Below are positions 45,455 to 54,597 of a DNA stretch of 64,000 bases, in pieces. The notes under the pieces were generated by a model, which worked only from the letters and a program-made list of their open reading frames with translations, was not told the DNA's origin and made no database searches. The DNA is from LMUY01 sp964235495 (lineage in GTDB: Bacteria > Pseudomonadota > Alphaproteobacteria > Acetobacterales > Acetobacteraceae), in NCBI GenBank assembly GCA_964235495.1, contig CAXSAX010000007.1, positions 43,001-107,000 on the forward strand, read 5' to 3'. Within the stretch, counting starts at the first letter, position 1, and every line of letters starts with the position of its first letter. The translations under genes were made by a program, and so were the position numbers.

Positions 45455-46684
45455 TCATAACTTTCCCCCCTTGCGCCCAGCCGAAGCTCCGAGGCGCAAC
45501 CGCAGCGCCTGTAGCTTGATGAAGCCTTGCGCGTCCACCTGGTCGTAGGCTCCCCCGTCCTCCTCGAACGTCACCACCCGGGCGGAGTACAGGCTGTTGG
45601 GGCTCTCGCGGCCGATCACCGCGACAGTGCCCTTGTAGAGCTTCAGCCGCACCGTGCCGGACACGCTGCGCTGGCTTTCATCGATGGCGGCTTGCAACAT
45701 GCGACGCTCCGGGCTGAACCAGAAACCGTTGTAGATCAGCGAGGCGTAACGCGGCATCAGTTCATCCTTCAGGTGCGCCGCCTCCCGGTCGAGCGTGATG
45801 CTCTCGATGCCGCGGTGCGCGTGCAACAGGATCGTGCCGCCTGGCGTTTCATACACGCCGCGGGACTTCATACCGACGAAGCGGTTTTCCACCAAATCCA
45901 GACGGCCAACGCCATTGGCGTGGCCCAACTCGTTCAAGCGTGTGAGCAGGGCGGCAGGGGAGAGCCGTGTACCATTGATCGCCACTGGGTCGCCGCGCTC
46001 GAACTCGAGCACAACAACCGTCGCCTGGTCCGGCGCTTCCTCCGGGCGGATGGTGCGCTGATAAACGAACTCAGGCGCTTCCTCCGCCGGATCCTCCAGG
46101 ACCTTGCCCTCACTACTGCTGTGCAGGAGATTGGCGTCCACGCTAAACGGCGCCTCGCCCCGCTTGTCGCGCGTGACGGGGATTTGGTTCTGCTCGGCAA
46201 ACTCCAGCAGTTTGCTGCGGCTGGTCAGGTCCCACTCGCGCCAGGGGGCGATCACGGTGATGCCGGGGTTCAGCGCGTAGTAGGCGAGCTCGAACCGCAC
46301 CTGGTCGTTACCTTTGCCGGTCGCGCCATGGGCCACCGCGTCGGCACCCACCTCCTCCGCGATCTGGATTTGGCGTTGCGCGATCAGCGGACGCGCAATC
46401 GAGGTGCCGAGCAGGTATTGCCCCTCGTAAACCGTGTTGGCGCGGAACATGGGAAACACGAAATCCCGCACGAACTCCTCGCGCAGATCATCCACGAAGA
46501 TCTGCTTCACGCCGAACATCTCGGCTTTGCGCCGCGCCGGCTCTAACTCTTCGCCTTGCCCCAAATCTGCGGTGAAGGTGACAACCTCGCAGCCATACTC
46601 CGTCTGGAGCCACCGTAGGATGACGCTGGTGTCCAGCCCGCCCGAATAGGCGAGCACGACCTTCTTCACATCGCGGCGGGGCAT
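45455..46684 (-). CDS. argG: Argininosuccinate synthase
   Basis: A 409-residue ArgG, joining citrulline and aspartate with ATP in arginine synthesis. P-loop AYSGGLDTSVI at residues 9-19, GKGNDQVRFE for the citrulline/aspartate site, and TPGGTILLHAHR near the C-terminal half are present. ATG 46684 gives the usual N-terminus (MPRRDVKKVVLAYSGG). Confidence 0.96.
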   Translation of the reverse strand: MPRRDVKKVVLAYSGGLDTSVILRWLQTEYGCEVVTFTADLGQGEELEPARRKAEMFGVKQIFVDDLREEFVRDFVFPMFRANTVYEGQYLLGTSIARPLIAQRQIQIAEEVGADAVAHGATGKGNDQVRFELAYYALNPGITVIAPWREWDLTSRSKLLEFAEQNQIPVTRDKRGEAPFSVDANLLHSSSEGKVLEDPAEEAPEFVYQRTIRPEEAPDQATVVVLEFERGDPVAINGTRLSPAALLTRLNELGHANGVGRLDLVENRFVGMKSRGVYETPGGTILLHAHRGIESITLDREAAHLKDELMPRYASLIYNGFWFSPERRMLQAAIDESQRSVSGTVRLKLYKGTVAVIGRESPNSLYSARVVTFEEDGGAYDQVDAQGFIKLQALRLRLGASAGRKGGKL

Positions 46685-46875
46685 AGCAGGGCGTCTCCGT
46701 GCAGCAAGCAACCGCGATAGCCCCGAACCACTAGGCGGGCAAGGCAAGTGGGGCCGTGCCGTCCTGCCTGGCAGTCGGATGCCTCAAGGTCGGCAAGCCT
46801 GCCGCCTTCCCCAGTTTGCGATTTCTTCAGCCCAGGCTGTCAGGCTGCCGCATCGGCATCAGGTTTGAGAGACCC

Positions 46876-49311
46876 ATGCAGCCATCGGCGGCGCGAGCGC
46901 ACTTCAAGCATGGCATAACGCTCCAGGGCGCGGGCCGGCTGGATTGCGCGCTCAGCGCCTACTGGGCTGCACTCGCCATTTCGCCCGACTATGCCGAGGC
47001 GCTCTACGGCTCAAGCGTGCTTCTGGCGATGAATGAGCAGGCCGCGGCGGCAGCGGCGGCCCAGAAGCGCGCGCTCCGGCTGCCTCTGGAGCAGGCGGAC
47101 GACTCAGCGGCATTAGGCGAGATGCTGCTAAAGTCGGAACGGGCCGAAGAGGCCGCCAGCCTGCTGGCCGTCGCTTGCCGCCACCATCCGCACGATGCAC
47201 GCATTTTCAGCCTCATGGGGCAGTCGCTCCTGGCGCTTGGCCGCCTGCAGCCAGCGATCGGCGCGTTGTTCCAGGCGATCGCCCTGCAACCTGAGGATAA
47301 CGCCGCCCGCACCCGGCTAGTAAGCGCGCTGTTCCAGGTGGGCGACATGGATTTGGCGCTTGTCCATGGCCAGGAGGCATTCAGGCGGGAGCCGAGCCAC
47401 CGGCACGCCACGACTTTGAGTGGCGTGCTGAACAACCTTTGCCGATACGACGACGCGCTCGCGTTCGCCAATCAAGCCTTAAGCCTAGTGCCCACCCACC
47501 CGGAAGCCTTGCTGAACCAGGCGCTCGCGCTGGAGGGCATGGGCCAGTTCGAGGAAGCCGTCATCGCGGGGGAAAGGGCTATTGCCGCTGCTCCGGGCAA
47601 TGCCTTGGTTCTGTTTGAACAAGGCCAGCGGCTGCTCGGCCTCGGCCGGATGACGGCCGAAGCCTGGGACCTCCATGAGCGCCGGTTGCAGCTGCATGGC
47701 ACCGTGGAGCATTGCGCCGTCCGCGTTTGGACGGGCGAGGACATCTCCGGCTTGACCATCCTGCTGCATGCCGAGCAGGGACTGGGCGACACGCTGCATT
47801 TCGTCCGGTACGTGGCGCTCGTGGCGCCGCGCGCGCACCGGGTCGTCCTGGCCGTGCAACCCTCCTTGCTGCGGCTGTTGCATGCCGTGCCTGGCGTCGA
47901 TCAGGTCGTGGCAGTCGGCGCCGTGCTGCCCCATTTCGACGTGGTCTGCCCCTTGCTGAGCCTGCCGCGGATTTTCGGCACGACGCTGCAAAGCATCCCG
48001 CCGGCCCTGCCCTACGCCGACGCGTTGACACCCTGGAGCGACAGCCAGCCTGGTTTGCGGGTGGGCCTGGTATGGGCGGGCAATCCCGGCTTCGGTCAGG
48101 ACCGGCACCGGTCCATTCCCACCGGTATGCTGGCGCGCCTTGCCAGGATACCCGGCGTGCAATTCTATGGTTTGCAGCAGCATGGCTCTGTGCCGCCTGA
48201 GTTGGGCGCAACCGACCTAATGACGGGTGTGCAGGACTTCGCCGACACGGCGGCCCGGGTGGCCGGGCTTGACTTGGTGATCTCCGTCGATACCGCGGTG
48301 GCGCATCTGGCAGCGACGATGGACAAGCCGGTCTGGCTGCTGTCCCGCTTCCGCGGTTGCTGGCGTTGGTTGCATGACCGGGCTGAAAGCCCTTGGTATC
48401 CCAGCCTGCGCATCCTTCGGCAGGAACGGCCCGGTGACTGGGGTGGGGTCATCGAGCAAGTCAGGGACGATCTGTTGCGGATGGCTGCGCGGCCCATCAA
48501 GCGCCCGCCGGCTCTGGCCGCAAGGCCGATGCCGCCAGCGCCGCGGCCGTGCAAGGCATGTCTCATGCCGTCTCCCGCATTTGGTGCCGTTGATTTCAAC
48601 AGGTCCTGCGAGGACTGGCGCCGGGTTGCCCTGCCGTTGTCGGGCCGGCGGGTGACCTATCATCGCTGCCCCAGTTGCGAACTGCTGTTCACCGGTGATT
48701 TTGATGCCTGGAGCAAGGAAGATTTCCTTTGCCGCATCTACAATGACGACTATGCAGAGGTTGACCCGGACTACATCGAACTTCGTCCTGCCTCATCGGC
48801 GGACATGCTCGGGAAGATGTTCGGGTCGGCGCTAGCCGGCATGACCATGCTGGATTATGGCGGAGGAAATGGCGCCTTGGCGGCTCTGCTGACGCGCGAG
48901 CACGGTGCGCAGGCCGAGACGTATGACCCATTCGACCCGGCTTACGATATCCAGCCCAGCCGGTCGTATCAGCTGGTCACTTGTTTCGAAGTGCTGGAGC
49001 ATACGCCGAACCCGCGCGCCACGATCCGGGAGATTGCGGGCATGGTGGCGGCGGATGGACTGGTCGTGTTCTCGACCTTGCTGCAACCTCCCGATTTCGC
49101 GCAACAGGGACTGAACTGGTGGTATGTGGCGCCCCGCAATGGCCACGTGACGATGTACTCGGCAACGGCGTTGGGCACGCTGTGGCAGGAAGCTGGATTC
49201 GAGGTGTCCAGCATCAGTCCAATCTGGCATCAGGCGCGGCGAGTGCCGAGAGACGCTGCTGGATCGGGTCAGGATTTTGCGTCAAGCCTGCCGCAGACCC
49301 GTGCCGGCTGA
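46876..49311 (+). CDS. TPR domain + GT-B glycosyltransferase + zinc-ribbon methyltransferase fusion
   Basis: An 811-residue three-part protein. Residues ~1-260 are about seven TPR-like helix pairs (ALQPEDNAARTRLVSALFQ style). Residues ~285-560 look like a GT-B glycosyltransferase C-terminal domain of the kind fused to TPRs (HAEQGLGDTLHFVRYV, VGLVWAGNPGFGQDRHRS, LVISVDTAVAHLAATM). From ~585 there is a zinc-ribbon (CKACL ... CPSCELLF) and a SAM methyltransferase (LDYGGGNGALAALL, TCFEVLEHTPNP). This suggests glycan or protein glycosylation followed by methylation. It is divergent from argG. The substrate is unknown. Confidence 0.85.
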   Translation: MQPSAARAHFKHGITLQGAGRLDCALSAYWAALAISPDYAEALYGSSVLLAMNEQAAAAAAAQKRALRLPLEQADDSAALGEMLLKSERAEEAASLLAVACRHHPHDARIFSLMGQSLLALGRLQPAIGALFQAIALQPEDNAARTRLVSALFQVGDMDLALVHGQEAFRREPSHRHATTLSGVLNNLCRYDDALAFANQALSLVPTHPEALLNQALALEGMGQFEEAVIAGERAIAAAPGNALVLFEQGQRLLGLGRMTAEAWDLHERRLQLHGTVEHCAVRVWTGEDISGLTILLHAEQGLGDTLHFVRYVALVAPRAHRVVLAVQPSLLRLLHAVPGVDQVVAVGAVLPHFDVVCPLLSLPRIFGTTLQSIPPALPYADALTPWSDSQPGLRVGLVWAGNPGFGQDRHRSIPTGMLARLARIPGVQFYGLQQHGSVPPELGATDLMTGVQDFADTAARVAGLDLVISVDTAVAHLAATMDKPVWLLSRFRGCWRWLHDRAESPWYPSLRILRQERPGDWGGVIEQVRDDLLRMAARPIKRPPALAARPMPPAPRPCKACLMPSPAFGAVDFNRSCEDWRRVALPLSGRRVTYHRCPSCELLFTGDFDAWSKEDFLCRIYNDDYAEVDPDYIELRPASSADMLGKMFGSALAGMTMLDYGGGNGALAALLTREHGAQAETYDPFDPAYDIQPSRSYQLVTCFEVLEHTPNPRATIREIAGMVAADGLVVFSTLLQPPDFAQQGLNWWYVAPRNGHVTMYSATALGTLWQEAGFEVSSISPIWHQARRVPRDAAGSGQDFASSLPQTRAG

Positions 49312-50484
49312 TCAAGGCTCCCTAGCCAAGGCACGCGGCCGCTCGCTCTCTGTCCGCAACTGCCCGCACGCCGCTAGGATGTCCTGCCCTCGCGGCGTGC
49401 GCACCGGGCTGCTGAACCCGGCCGCCGTCACCACTGCCGCGAACGCGTCCAGCCGCTCGCGCGTGCTCGGCAAGTAGGCGCTGCCGGGCCAGGGATTAAA
49501 CGGGATCAGGTTCACCTTGGCCGGGATGCCTGCGATCAGCCGCACCAACTCGCGCGCATCTGCCACGCCGTCGTTCACGCCGCGCAGCATCACGTACTCG
49601 AAGGTGATGCGCCGCGAGTTGGAAGCGCCCGGATACCGCCGGCACGCCGCCAGTAAGTCGGCGACTGGGTACTTGCGGTTCAACGGCACGATCTCGTCCC
49701 GCAGGTCGTCTCGCACTGCATGCAACGAGACGGCCAGGTTGACCCCCAATTCCTCGCCGCACCGGTCCATCATCGGCACCACGCCTGACGTGGAGAGCGT
49801 GATGCGGCGCCGGGACAGGCCGATGCCCTCGCCGTCCATCACGATCCGCATCGCGCGGGCCACGTTCTCGTAGTTGTATAGCGGTTCGCCCATGCCCATG
49901 AGCACGATTGTGGACAGCAACCGCGGCGTCTCACCCCGGGGGGACGGCCACTCGCCGTAGGCGTCCCGAGCGGCCATGAATTGGCCCACGATCTCCGCCG
50001 TGCTCAGGTTGCGCACCAGCCGCTGCGTGCCGGTGTGGCAAAACTTGCAAGAAAGTGTGCAGCCGACCTGGGAGGACAGGCAAACAGCGCCTCGATTCTC
50101 CTGCCGGTCTGGGATGTACACCGTCTCCGCCTCCTGCCCGTCGCGGAAGCGGAAGAGCCACTTGCGGGTGCCGTCCGTGCTGGTTTGCTCGGTAGCGACG
50201 CCGGGCCGGCCGATGACGAAGCGTTCGGCCAGCTTGGCTTGCAGCGGCTTGGCCACGGAGGACATGGCGGTAAAATCCGTCACCCCTTGGTGATAGATCC
50301 AGTGCCATAGCTGCTTAGCGCGGAATGGTTTTTCGCCGATGGCTGCCAACTCCTCCACCAGCTCCGGACGGGACAGCCCAACCAGTTCCCGCCGGCCATC
50401 CGGCAAGGCGACGGGCGGCGGGGAGAACAGCGCCGACTTGGCAAGAACGCGGTCCCGCTCGGCATGGGTAAGCGTGGCGGACAT
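49312..50484 (-). CDS. rlmN: Dual-specificity 23S rRNA/tRNA adenine C2-methyltransferase RlmN
   Basis: A 390-residue radical-SAM enzyme that methylates A2503 of 23S rRNA and A37 of some tRNAs. The [4Fe-4S] cysteines are C142, C146 and C149 (GCTLSCKFCHTG). The SAM motif MGMGEPLYNYENV and the late catalytic Cys (DILAACGQL) are present. The start overlaps the stop of the IalB-like gene by one base (50484). Confidence 0.95.
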   Translation of the reverse strand: MSATLTHAERDRVLAKSALFSPPPVALPDGRRELVGLSRPELVEELAAIGEKPFRAKQLWHWIYHQGVTDFTAMSSVAKPLQAKLAERFVIGRPGVATEQTSTDGTRKWLFRFRDGQEAETVYIPDRQENRGAVCLSSQVGCTLSCKFCHTGTQRLVRNLSTAEIVGQFMAARDAYGEWPSPRGETPRLLSTIVLMGMGEPLYNYENVARAMRIVMDGEGIGLSRRRITLSTSGVVPMMDRCGEELGVNLAVSLHAVRDDLRDEIVPLNRKYPVADLLAACRRYPGASNSRRITFEYVMLRGVNDGVADARELVRLIAGIPAKVNLIPFNPWPGSAYLPSTRERLDAFAAVVTAAGFSSPVRTPRGQDILAACGQLRTESERPRALAREP

Positions 50485-51029
50485 CAGCTCTTGACCGAGC
50501 AGGCCTTGTTGATCGCTGCGTAGGCCGGGGAGAAGCCGCGCAGGTTGAACGTGTCCGTCACGCTGCCAGCCCGAGGTCCTGGAGATTTAGCGACCGCCTG
50601 CCGACCATGCTCGAACGCGCTCACCGTGGCGTGCCCGTCCTTGGCGAAAGCCGAACGTTGGCTAGTGTAAAATGGCAGCGTTGCACCATCGATCTGCAGG
50701 CTCACCTCGCTGTTGGGGCTGTAGGCGAACCCGGCGCTGATCGCCACGGCGTCTCGTATCCCACCCGGCCGCTGCGTGACCGTCAGCACCACGTCGCCGC
50801 GGCCTGGCAGCAACGGCGCAGAGGCGGCGGCGCGGGTGAAGGCGTAGCACACTGTCTGTCCGGCTTCCTGGTGCGTCACCGCCGTCCAATCGTCAAACTT
50901 GCCGATGGCATGCGGCGCAAGGGGCGCAGGATGCACTGGACGGGCTGTCGCGGGATGGGCCGGGTGCGGCTGCGCCAGGGCGGGCAGCGCCGGAATCACA
51001 GCGGAAAGACAAAGCGGGAGGAAACGCAT
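50484..51029 (-). CDS. IalB-family (invasion-associated locus B) secreted protein
   Basis: A 181-residue protein with a signal peptide (MRFLPLCLSAVIPALPALAQ), a His/Pro/Ala-rich spacer and an IalB domain (FDDWTAVTHQEAGQTVCYAFT ... FNLRGFSPAYAAINKAC). IalB-like proteins are common periplasmic or outer-membrane-associated proteins in alphaproteobacteria with no fixed role outside Bartonella. It is coupled to rlmN. A GGGAGGAAACGC ribosome-binding region precedes ATG 51029. Confidence 0.88.
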   Translation of the reverse strand: MRFLPLCLSAVIPALPALAQPHPAHPATARPVHPAPLAPHAIGKFDDWTAVTHQEAGQTVCYAFTRAAASAPLLPGRGDVVLTVTQRPGGIRDAVAISAGFAYSPNSEVSLQIDGATLPFYTSQRSAFAKDGHATVSAFEHGRQAVAKSPGPRAGSVTDTFNLRGFSPAYAAINKACSVKS

Positions 51030-51122
51030 GAAGCCACAGATACGGCGGCGGCGGCCCTGGAACAAGCGGTGCTCTGGCATGCTATGAAAGCTGCCATCAG
51101 GGATCGAGGCAGGGAGAGCGCT

Positions 51123-51401
51123 ATGTCGTTTGAGGCTTATCGCGAAGGCGCACTGGTCGAGACGGCGCGGCTGGAGCTGGATCGGGCGCACCGGGGCGCG
51201 GCAGCCATGGATGCGGGAGAGATGCGGCGCGGGCTGCAACTGGCACTGACGGCGTTGCAGGAGGCAGCGGCGGCGAACGCAGCCGGGCCGCTGGGCGCGT
51301 TGGCGACCAAGATAGCGACGGCGCTGGCGGATTTGGACAGTGGCTCCTTGACGGAGATGGAGAGCTTGATTGAGAGCGTTCGCATGTCGCTCGACCGCTA
51401 A
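51123..51401 (+). CDS. Small helical hypothetical protein
   Basis: A 92-residue protein, Ala/Glu/Leu-rich and predicted all helical, with no membrane segment. A good AGGGAGA site lies 6-9 bases before ATG 51123. Divergent from the IalB gene. No family recognised. Confidence 0.6.
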   Translation: MSFEAYREGALVETARLELDRAHRGAAAMDAGEMRRGLQLALTALQEAAAANAAGPLGALATKIATALADLDSGSLTEMESLIESVRMSLDR

Positions 51402-51621
51402 TAAGGCTCGCGCCAGGAAGGTTCGCTACGGGCGCTGCATGCGGCTTTGCGGAGTACAGCCAAACTCGTGCGGAGGGCGGGAAAGCTCACGGCTGGGAAG
51501 CGCTCTTTTCCGACGAGATAGGCAGTCACGACAGCCTTGCGGCCACATCCGACGATCCCCTCGATCCTCGCGCTGTCCTGCGCATCTCTCACAACCGTTG
51601 GATTGGCTTGACCAAGCAGGT

Positions 51622-51828
51622 TCAGTTCTTGGCCGCAGTCCCGGCAAACTCCGCCTCGCGCCGCATCGCTTCATCGACAACCTGCTCGGGGGTAAGTTCT
51701 CGATCATCATAGGAAATGAGACCGCCGATTTTGGAGTATGGCAACTGCTGCCGAAGGCGGATTACCATCTCAATGTCTTCTTCCTCTTTCCCATTGCCAG
51801 CATAAAGCTTGATGACCGCTTGCAGCAT
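51622..51828 (-). CDS. Colicin/pyocin-type bacteriocin immunity protein
   Basis: A 68-residue protein resembling the colicin E-type DNase immunity family: a helical start (LQAVIKLYAGNGKEEED), a GGLISYDD segment where the family has SDLIYYP, and LTPEQVVDEAM where the family has SPxxIV. These proteins bind and block the cognate HNH nuclease. It is shorter at the N-terminus than Im9 (86 residues); an in-frame TAG two codons before ATG 51828 fixes the start. It lies 11 bases after the remnant nuclease stop with an AGGA element between them, the classic toxin-immunity arrangement. Confidence 0.7.
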   Translation of the reverse strand: MLQAVIKLYAGNGKEEEDIEMVIRLRQQLPYSKIGGLISYDDRELTPEQVVDEAMRREAEFAGTAAKN

Positions 51829-51839
51829 CTCTTCCTAAG

Positions 51840-52191
51840 TCAACGTTGCTTCCTTCCATAGTGGAATGCATCACGCTGGCTTGATGTCATCACAGTGATT
51901 GTGGACAGGTCATAAGCTGCACCACTGTGATTAACTTTGGGATTATGGTGTAGTTCCTTAGACGCCATTCCGTTCTCCAGCCGCAGGCTGCGGCGCGAAC
52001 GGCGCATTTCCGATGCTCATGCGCTTTCGGTTTTGCTTATTGAATTGTTGTGCAAGCTCCGGTGAAGCAGCAACAGCCTGCCACACTGCTTCCCTTAAAG
52101 CTTCAAAGTTGGCAAAAAATTTTCTAATCAGCTTCTCAGCGACTTGAGCAGGGATCGGAGCACCCTGCTCGCTTGCTGAATAGACCGACAA
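51840..52191 (-). pseudogene. Colicin E9/pyocin-type HNH DNase domain, frameshifted
   Basis: The frame from 52191 to 51958 reads GAPIPAQVAEKLIRKFFANF, then EALREAVWQAVAASPELA, then MSIGNAPFAPQ. This follows the colicin E9 DNase domain step by step ([20 protein letters not shown], then DDFRKAVWEEVSKDPEL, then VSKGYSPFTPK). It stops at 51958, but the next frame continues KELHHNPKVNHSGAAYDLST and ends FHYGR, the HNH core, with stop at 51840-51842. Of the three metal histidines, the HH pair and the last His are present; the middle one is Arg. Thus the domain has a frameshift at ~51962 and a damaged site. A separate stop (52192-52194) cuts it from the frame upstream. Confidence 0.75.
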
Positions 52192-53085
52192 TCACGGTCC
52201 ATCTACCCGAGCCAACGGGGTGCTCGCCACCGCTATGCCCGGGGTGTTCCTCTGTTTCTCGGCTGTGGCCCTGTTGCCGCGCCCACGCAGCCCGTCAAGG
52301 GCGGCCTGTATGGCAGCCCCGCTTTTCCCCTCGCCCACCATCTGCGCGACGAACGCTCGTTCCTCGTCGTTGCAGGTCTCGATGCCGATGCCCGGCACCG
52401 GGAGAGCAACCGCGACTAAGAATGCCCTCTGCGCCGTCTCGTCGCCCGCCACGGCCCGGTCGAACAGGTCCGGGTCGGCCTGCGCCACCTGCATCGCCCG
52501 CTCGGCCATGGCGGGCATCGCCTGGCCGGTCTGCGGCGTGCCGAACAGCCAAGGCCCACGGTCCTCGGCCCAGAGGAACGCGTAGGCGGCAGTCACGTCC
52601 GCAGGCTTTTGGAGGGGTTCAGGCCGAAGCGCCTGATCATGTCCCTGACATCCTCGCGCACAACCAGGTCGCGGAGCGCTGGCAGTGCTTGCGCCGCCAG
52701 CCCCGCGACCCCAGGGCAGCCGGCCCGGCATTGGCAAGACAGGCGCGGCTGTCCGAGGCGCCGCCGCTCCCAGTTCGCCGCGCACCAGCGTCAACAGGCC
52801 GCTCTGCCCAGTCAAATGCTCGTCCGCACGGCGCAGGAAGGGCTTGAACTGATCGAGGCCGGTGTCCTGCGTCGTCCGCCCGAGCGCATCCGTCGCCGCG
52901 CGCAGGTCGGTGTTGGGCTGTCCATCGCGGAGCAGGCGGGCGGCGCGGATGAAGCCGTCGATACCCGGCGTGTCCGGCCGTATCCCGAACACGCGACGGG
53001 CGATGGCCGGGCCGCCCAGGGCAAAAATCTGCACGGTCGCGGCCAGCAACCGGTTCAGACGGGCATATCCTCCGTGCCGAGCCAT
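52192..53085 (-). pseudogene. Degenerate upstream portion, unknown family, in frame with the DNase
   Basis: The minus strand reads a protein-like chain in pieces: GYARLNRLLAATVQIFALGG ... LLTLVRGELGA; then, one frame over, LRDLVVREDVRDMIRRFGLN; then KPADVTAAYAFLWAEDRGPW ... VALPVPGIGIE to the TGA at 52192-52194. Adding one A in the A-run at ~52609 joins LNPSK to KPADV. At least two further shifts near 52700 are needed. No known domain was recognised. Because the last piece is in frame with the HNH nuclease, separated by a single stop codon, it may be the delivery region of the same toxin, or an unrelated dead gene. Confidence 0.45.
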
Positions 53086-53367
53086 GGTGGCGCTTGGATA
53101 CGGGCAGGGCGGCAGGCAGCGCGTGGCCGAGATCATGGATGCTTTGCGCGAGCGGGGCGGGCAGGTGGTTCGCGGCTGGGCCGGTTGCGGTTGCTGGCCC
53201 AGTGCCGTGCCCGAACCAGCCATGGGATTGCCGGCCTTGGTGCGTCCATCGGTCGTTCCCACCTACTGCGCCTCTGGAAATTCCCTTTTTGTTTCATCTT
53301 GCGACAGAAAGGCATCGTTTGGATGCGCGGCCTGGCAAGCGCCGCAGGGGCGGGATAGGTCTGGCCG

Positions 53368-54597
53368 ATGACCGATGCGACCGACGTCCGCCTCGCCGCG
53401 CAGTACGAGGCCTATCCCTACCCGGCGCGGGACCCGGCGGAGGAGGCGCGTCGGCTAGTGATCGGCAGCCCCAGCCACCTGCGGGAGATCGACCATTGGG
53501 TGTTCGGCGCCGCCCGCCCCCGTGCCCGGCCACTGCGCGCGCTGGTCGCCGGGGGCGGCACGGGGGATGGGACCATCATGCTCGCCCAGCAGATGGCGGC
53601 GGCGGGACGGCCCGGCCAGGTGACTTATCTGGACCGCTCCGCGGCGGCGGCCGGCGTGGCGAAAGCGCGCGCGAAGGCGCGTGGGCTGGAGATCGACTGG
53701 CAGCGGGGCTCGCTGTTGGACCTGCCCGGCTCGGGGCTAGGGCCTTTCGACTACATCGATTGCTGCGGCGTGCTGCACCATCTGCCAGATCCAGCGGCAG
53801 GCTTGCGCGCGCTGCTTTCAGTGCTGGCGCCAGGGGGCGGGCTCGGGCTGATGGTCTATGCCCCGCACGGACGCACCGGGGTGTACATGCTGCAGGACGC
53901 GCTGCGGCTGCTAGCGCCAGACACGGGGACCGACGGCACGCGGCTGGATGTGGCCCACCGAGTCATGCGGACGCTGCCGGAGTCGGCGTGGCTGCGGCGC
54001 AACACCTTGTTCGCGGACCATCTGCGCGGCCATGACGCCGAGCTCTACGATTTGCTGCTCAACCCGCGCGACCGCACTTTCGACGTGCCTTCCCTGCACG
54101 CGCTGCTGGCCGAGGCCGGGCTGACGGCCACGTGCTGGATGGAGCCGCTGCGTTACGACCCGGCCATCTACATGCCCGACGCCCGGCTGCGCGCCCGCGC
54201 GGCGGCGCTGGACCCGGTGTCGCGCGCCGCGCTGGCCGAAGCGCTGTGCGGCAACATGAGCACCCACGTCGTCTATGCCGTGCGCACCACCGACGCTCCC
54301 ACCCCGCCCGACGGCGCCGATCCTGGCCGTACGCCGGTGATGCGGGAGATGAGCGGGGCGGAGCTGGCCAAGCACATCCTGCCGAACGGCACAGTGCCTT
54401 TCCTATTCGACGGGCTGCGCGTGCCGGTGACGCTGCCGCCGCTCGCCGCCGCCATCCTGCGCTTGATCGACGGGCGGCGGACGGTGGCCGGCATCGGTGC
54501 GGAGCTGTCCGTGCTGCCGGACGCGTTCGCCCGCGCCTGGCGCGAGACCTACGGTACGCTCAGCGCGCTCAACCGGGTGCTGCTGGTCCCGCCTTGA
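53368..54597 (+). CDS. Class I SAM-dependent methyltransferase with C-terminal extension
   Basis: A 409-residue protein. Residues ~1-170 hold a methyltransferase domain: AQYEAYPYPARDP near the N-terminus, glycine loop VAGGGTGDGTI, acidic YLDRS, and the post-motif YIDCCGVLHHLPDPAAGL. The remaining ~230 residues include a region (FLFDGLRVPVTLPPLAAAIL ... LIDGRRTVAGIG) like PqqD-type or winged modules. The N-terminal pattern occurs in many bacterial small-molecule and peptide methyltransferases; the substrate is unknown. The stop overlaps the next start (TTGA). Confidence 0.85.
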   Translation: MTDATDVRLAAQYEAYPYPARDPAEEARRLVIGSPSHLREIDHWVFGAARPRARPLRALVAGGGTGDGTIMLAQQMAAAGRPGQVTYLDRSAAAAGVAKARAKARGLEIDWQRGSLLDLPGSGLGPFDYIDCCGVLHHLPDPAAGLRALLSVLAPGGGLGLMVYAPHGRTGVYMLQDALRLLAPDTGTDGTRLDVAHRVMRTLPESAWLRRNTLFADHLRGHDAELYDLLLNPRDRTFDVPSLHALLAEAGLTATCWMEPLRYDPAIYMPDARLRARAAALDPVSRAALAEALCGNMSTHVVYAVRTTDAPTPPDGADPGRTPVMREMSGAELAKHILPNGTVPFLFDGLRVPVTLPPLAAAILRLIDGRRTVAGIGAELSVLPDAFARAWRETYGTLSALNRVLLVPP

